DNA from: Aminipila luticellarii | GTDB taxonomy: Bacteria; Bacillota; Clostridia; Peptostreptococcales; Anaerovoracaceae | NCBI RefSeq assembly: GCF_004103735.1 | Contig: NZ_CP035281.1 | Location: 2,046,001-2,110,000, forward strand | Length of the DNA: 64,000 nt | Direction of reading: 5' to 3' | Notes under the pieces: generated by a model | Told to the model about the DNA's origin: nothing | Database searches by the model: none | The model's input: only the letters and a program-made list of their open reading frames with translations | Translations under genes and position numbers: made by a program | In this document: one piece after another, positions 61,742 through 64,000 of the stretch | Layout of the letters: each line of letters starts with the position of its first letter | Numbering within the stretch: position 1 is the stretch's first letter

Positions 61742-63175
61742 TTAAAAATTCTGATGCTCCTCAATCAGCTTATGCTTTGTCTGCCATAATTTCGGAGATA
61801 AATCTACGTAATATATCTGGGGGTTTTCAAATCGGAGCAATTCATCCCACAAGGTTCCAATTTGTTGCTGGCAATATTCCTTGATCTCATCAATGGACGG
61901 ACTGTTATAAACGCACTTACCCGCTTTAAAGATGGGAACTCTCAAATTCTTGGCATAAAAATTATAAATAGTCTTTCGTTTCCATACAGCCTGCGGATCA
62001 AAAATTTCGTAAGGCTCGTCCTCCGGAATGACCTCCCCATCCAGCGTAATGACATCCGCAATCACCTTGTTGGTATCCTTATCAAACAATCTGTACACCG
62101 TCTTGAACCCGGGATTGGTAATCTTCTCCACATTTTCGCTGATTTTAATTTTAGGGATCATTTCTCCGTCTTTTTCCAGAGCCGAAAGCTTGTATACTCC
62201 CCCAAATACCGGTTCGGATCTGGAGGTAATCAGCCGTTCGCCCACGCCGAAGGAGTCAATGCAGGCACCTTCCAGTATCACATCCCGTATGATGAATTCA
62301 TCCAGAGAATTGGATACGACGATACTGCATTCCTGCAAGCCCGCTTCGTCCAGCATGGCTCTTGCCCGCTTGGTCAGGTACGTCACATCTCCGCTGTCTA
62401 TACGAATTCCCATCTTTTCAGGTTTCATTTCCTTGAAGACCCGAATGGCATTTGGCACACCGGATTTGAGCACATTGTATGTGTCCACCAGAAGCACGCA
62501 ATTATTGGGATAAATCTCCGCATACTTTTTAAAGGCCTGATATTCGTCGTCAAACATTTGCACCCAGCTGTGGGCCATGGTTCCAAGAGCCAAAATTCCG
62601 TAATCTCTTTCAGAAATAGCACAGGCCGTTCCCATGCAGCCTCCGATATAGGCTGCTCTGGAGCCCAGAACTGCCGCAGAAGCCCCGTGTGCCCTTCTGG
62701 TTCCAAACTCCATGACGCCCCGTCCCTTGGCAGCCCGCACGATCCGGCTGGCTTTCGTCGCTATTAAGCTCTGATGATTTATCAGAAGCAAGATCATCGT
62801 TTCCACAAACTGAGCCTGCATAAGCGGACCTCGTACAGTCACCAGCGGCTCACCCGGAAAGATAGGGGTTCCTTCCGGGACAGCCCAGACATCACAGGTA
62901 AACTTAAATGCTTTCAGGTATTCCAAAAATTCTTCACTGAACATCTTTTTACTTCTCAAATAATCGATATCTTTATCCGAGAAAGACAAATCGTTCAGAT
63001 AGTCGATGACCTGCTCCAAGCCTGCCATAATCGCAAAGCCCCCGCCATCCGGTATCTTTCTGAAAAACATGTCAAAGTATGCAATGTCATTTGCCATATC
63101 GGTTTCAAAATAGCCGTTGGCCATAGTGATTTCATAGAAATCAGTCAACATGGTCAAATTAAGACTCTTTGTCAT
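61742..63175 (-). CDS. pncB: Nicotinate phosphoribosyltransferase
   Basis: 477 residues. First step of NAD salvage from nicotinate. Signatures: NLTMLTDFYEITMANGYFET, GVMEFGTRRAHGASAAVLGS, MGTACAISERDYGILALGTM and AHSWVQMF, VLLVDTYNVLKSGVPNAIRV. CGGAGGATAAATCCA precedes the ATG. Confidence 0.96.
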   Translation of the reverse strand: MTKSLNLTMLTDFYEITMANGYFETDMANDIAYFDMFFRKIPDGGGFAIMAGLEQVIDYLNDLSFSDKDIDYLRSKKMFSEEFLEYLKAFKFTCDVWAVPEGTPIFPGEPLVTVRGPLMQAQFVETMILLLINHQSLIATKASRIVRAAKGRGVMEFGTRRAHGASAAVLGSRAAYIGGCMGTACAISERDYGILALGTMAHSWVQMFDDEYQAFKKYAEIYPNNCVLLVDTYNVLKSGVPNAIRVFKEMKPEKMGIRIDSGDVTYLTKRARAMLDEAGLQECSIVVSNSLDEFIIRDVILEGACIDSFGVGERLITSRSEPVFGGVYKLSALEKDGEMIPKIKISENVEKITNPGFKTVYRLFDKDTNKVIADVITLDGEVIPEDEPYEIFDPQAVWKRKTIYNFYAKNLRVPIFKAGKCVYNSPSIDEIKEYCQQQIGTLWDELLRFENPQIYYVDLSPKLWQTKHKLIEEHQNF

Positions 63176-63293
63176 TGGATTTATCCTCCGTTTACTTTAT
63201 ATTCATGTATATTCCCTATACATCGTTTTCTGTTATTTTCCATTATGCCACCTATCACGTCAGGTGTAAAGACTGAATTTATTCAAAATCAGC

Positions 63294-64000
63294 CTATAAC
63301 AGCTTTTTCAGGAATTCACCTGTGTATGAATTGGGATTTTCCGCAATTTGTTCCGGCGTGCCGGTTCCTATGATCGTTCCGCCTCTGTTTCCTCCGTCAG
63401 GCCCCAGATCGATAATATGATCCGCCATTTTAATGACTTCAAGGTTGTGTTCAATGACGACCACCGTATTTCCCGCATCCACTAATTTTTCCAGCACCTG
63501 AATCAGCTTATCCACGTCGGCAAAATGCAGTCCGGTGGTCGGTTCGTCGAGAATATACATGGTTTTTCCCGTACTTCTTTTGGAAAGCTCCGACGCCAGT
63601 TTTATTCTCTGAGCTTCTCCGCCCGAAAGCTGGGTGGAAGGCTGCCCTAATTTGATATAACCGAGGCCTACCTCTTCAAGCGTTTCCATCTGTCTTGCGA
63701 TCGTCGGAATATTTTTAAAGAATTCAGCTGCTTCGGATACATTCATATCCAGCACATCGTATATGCTTTTTCCCTTATACTTCACTTCCAGCGTTTCTCG
63801 GTTGTAACGCTTTCCCTTGCATACCTCACAAGGAACATATACATCCGGAAGAAAATGCATCTCAATCTTTATGATGCCGTCTCCGCTGCAGGCTTCACAC
63901 CTTCCGCCTTTCACATTAAAGCTGAATCTTCCCTTCTCGTAGCCTCTGACCTTGGATTCCGGCAGCTGAGCAAATAAATCTCGAATAGGAGTAAACACGC
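63294..64000 (-). CDS. uvrA: Excinuclease ABC subunit A, C-terminal part; 5' end beyond the window
   Basis: About 235 C-terminal residues of UvrA. Zinc module [35 protein letters not shown] signature [18 protein letters not shown]; Walker [18 protein letters not shown]-loop [20 protein letters not shown]. Nucleotide excision repair damage sensor. The start lies past base 64000. Confidence 0.97.
   Translation of the reverse strand, partial: VFTPIRDLFAQLPESKVRGYEKGRFSFNVKGGRCEACSGDGIIKIEMHFLPDVYVPCEVCKGKRYNRETLEVKYKGKSIYDVLDMNVSEAAEFFKNIPTIARQMETLEEVGLGYIKLGQPSTQLSGGEAQRIKLASELSKRSTGKTMYILDEPTTGLHFADVDKLIQVLEKLVDAGNTVVVIEHNLEVIKMADHIIDLGPDGGNRGGTIIGTGTPEQIAENPNSYTGEFLKKLL

Noticed and set aside
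61862-62767. A 301-codon plus-strand ORF
   Set aside because: Entirely antisense to nicotinate phosphoribosyltransferase, with no family resemblance.

Overview
The window comes from a low-GC Gram-positive bacterium, most likely a member of the Clostridia (Bacillota). The grounds are strong AGGAGG ribosome binding sites, a type I-C CRISPR-Cas locus, an SpoVS homologue, an HK97-type siphovirus prophage and a tmRNA tag reading AKNNNNYALAA. Genus cannot be set from the sequence alone.

Layout. (1) 1-1077: the start of an NRAMP metal transporter, reading off the left edge. (2) About 1222-2266: an IS3-family element whose second transposase ORF is cut off exactly at the first CRISPR repeat. (3) 2267-7735: a very large CRISPR array, 82 apparently identical 33-nt repeats and 81 spacers, read on the minus strand from a leader at 7736-7901. 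(4) 7902-15775: a complete type I-C operon in the order cas3, cas5, cas8c, cas7, cas4, cas1, cas2. (5) 16035-52217: a prophage of about 36.2 kb integrated at the 3' end of ssrA (tmRNA), bounded by 26-bp direct repeats. Most of it runs on the minus strand: recombination and replication genes (RecT, PD-(D/E)XK nuclease, replisome organiser, DnaC-like loader, RusA), a block of small unknown genes, an HUH Rep-like protein, an ArpU-like regulator, packaging and head genes, tail genes and lysis genes. A plus-strand block at the right end holds the repressor, an ImmA-like peptidase, an Abi_2/AbiF-type HEPN protein with a structured leader, and the integrase. (6) 52192-63999: chromosomal housekeeping genes: ssrA, smpB, a signal peptidase I, an RluA-family pseudouridine synthase, class II fructose-bisphosphate aldolase, a Cthe_2159-like / DUF4956 / VTC-domain cluster, nicotinate phosphoribosyltransferase and the 3' part of uvrA.

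How the parts relate. The cas operon and its array form one adaptive immune unit. Several spacers record repeated sampling of the same target, including one pair that differs in the seed. One spacer matches a gene of the resident prophage at 26 of 35 positions, and within the aligned shared codons the differences are synonymous, so it probably came from a relative of this prophage. The prophage carries its own candidate defence unit: an Abi_2 HEPN protein behind a compact structured RNA, which resembles the AbiF RNA/HEPN systems thought to be related to the origin of Cas13. Integration at ssrA restores the tmRNA 3' end and replaces its terminator with a phage-borne one; the original terminator now sits 36 kb away beside the cas operon.
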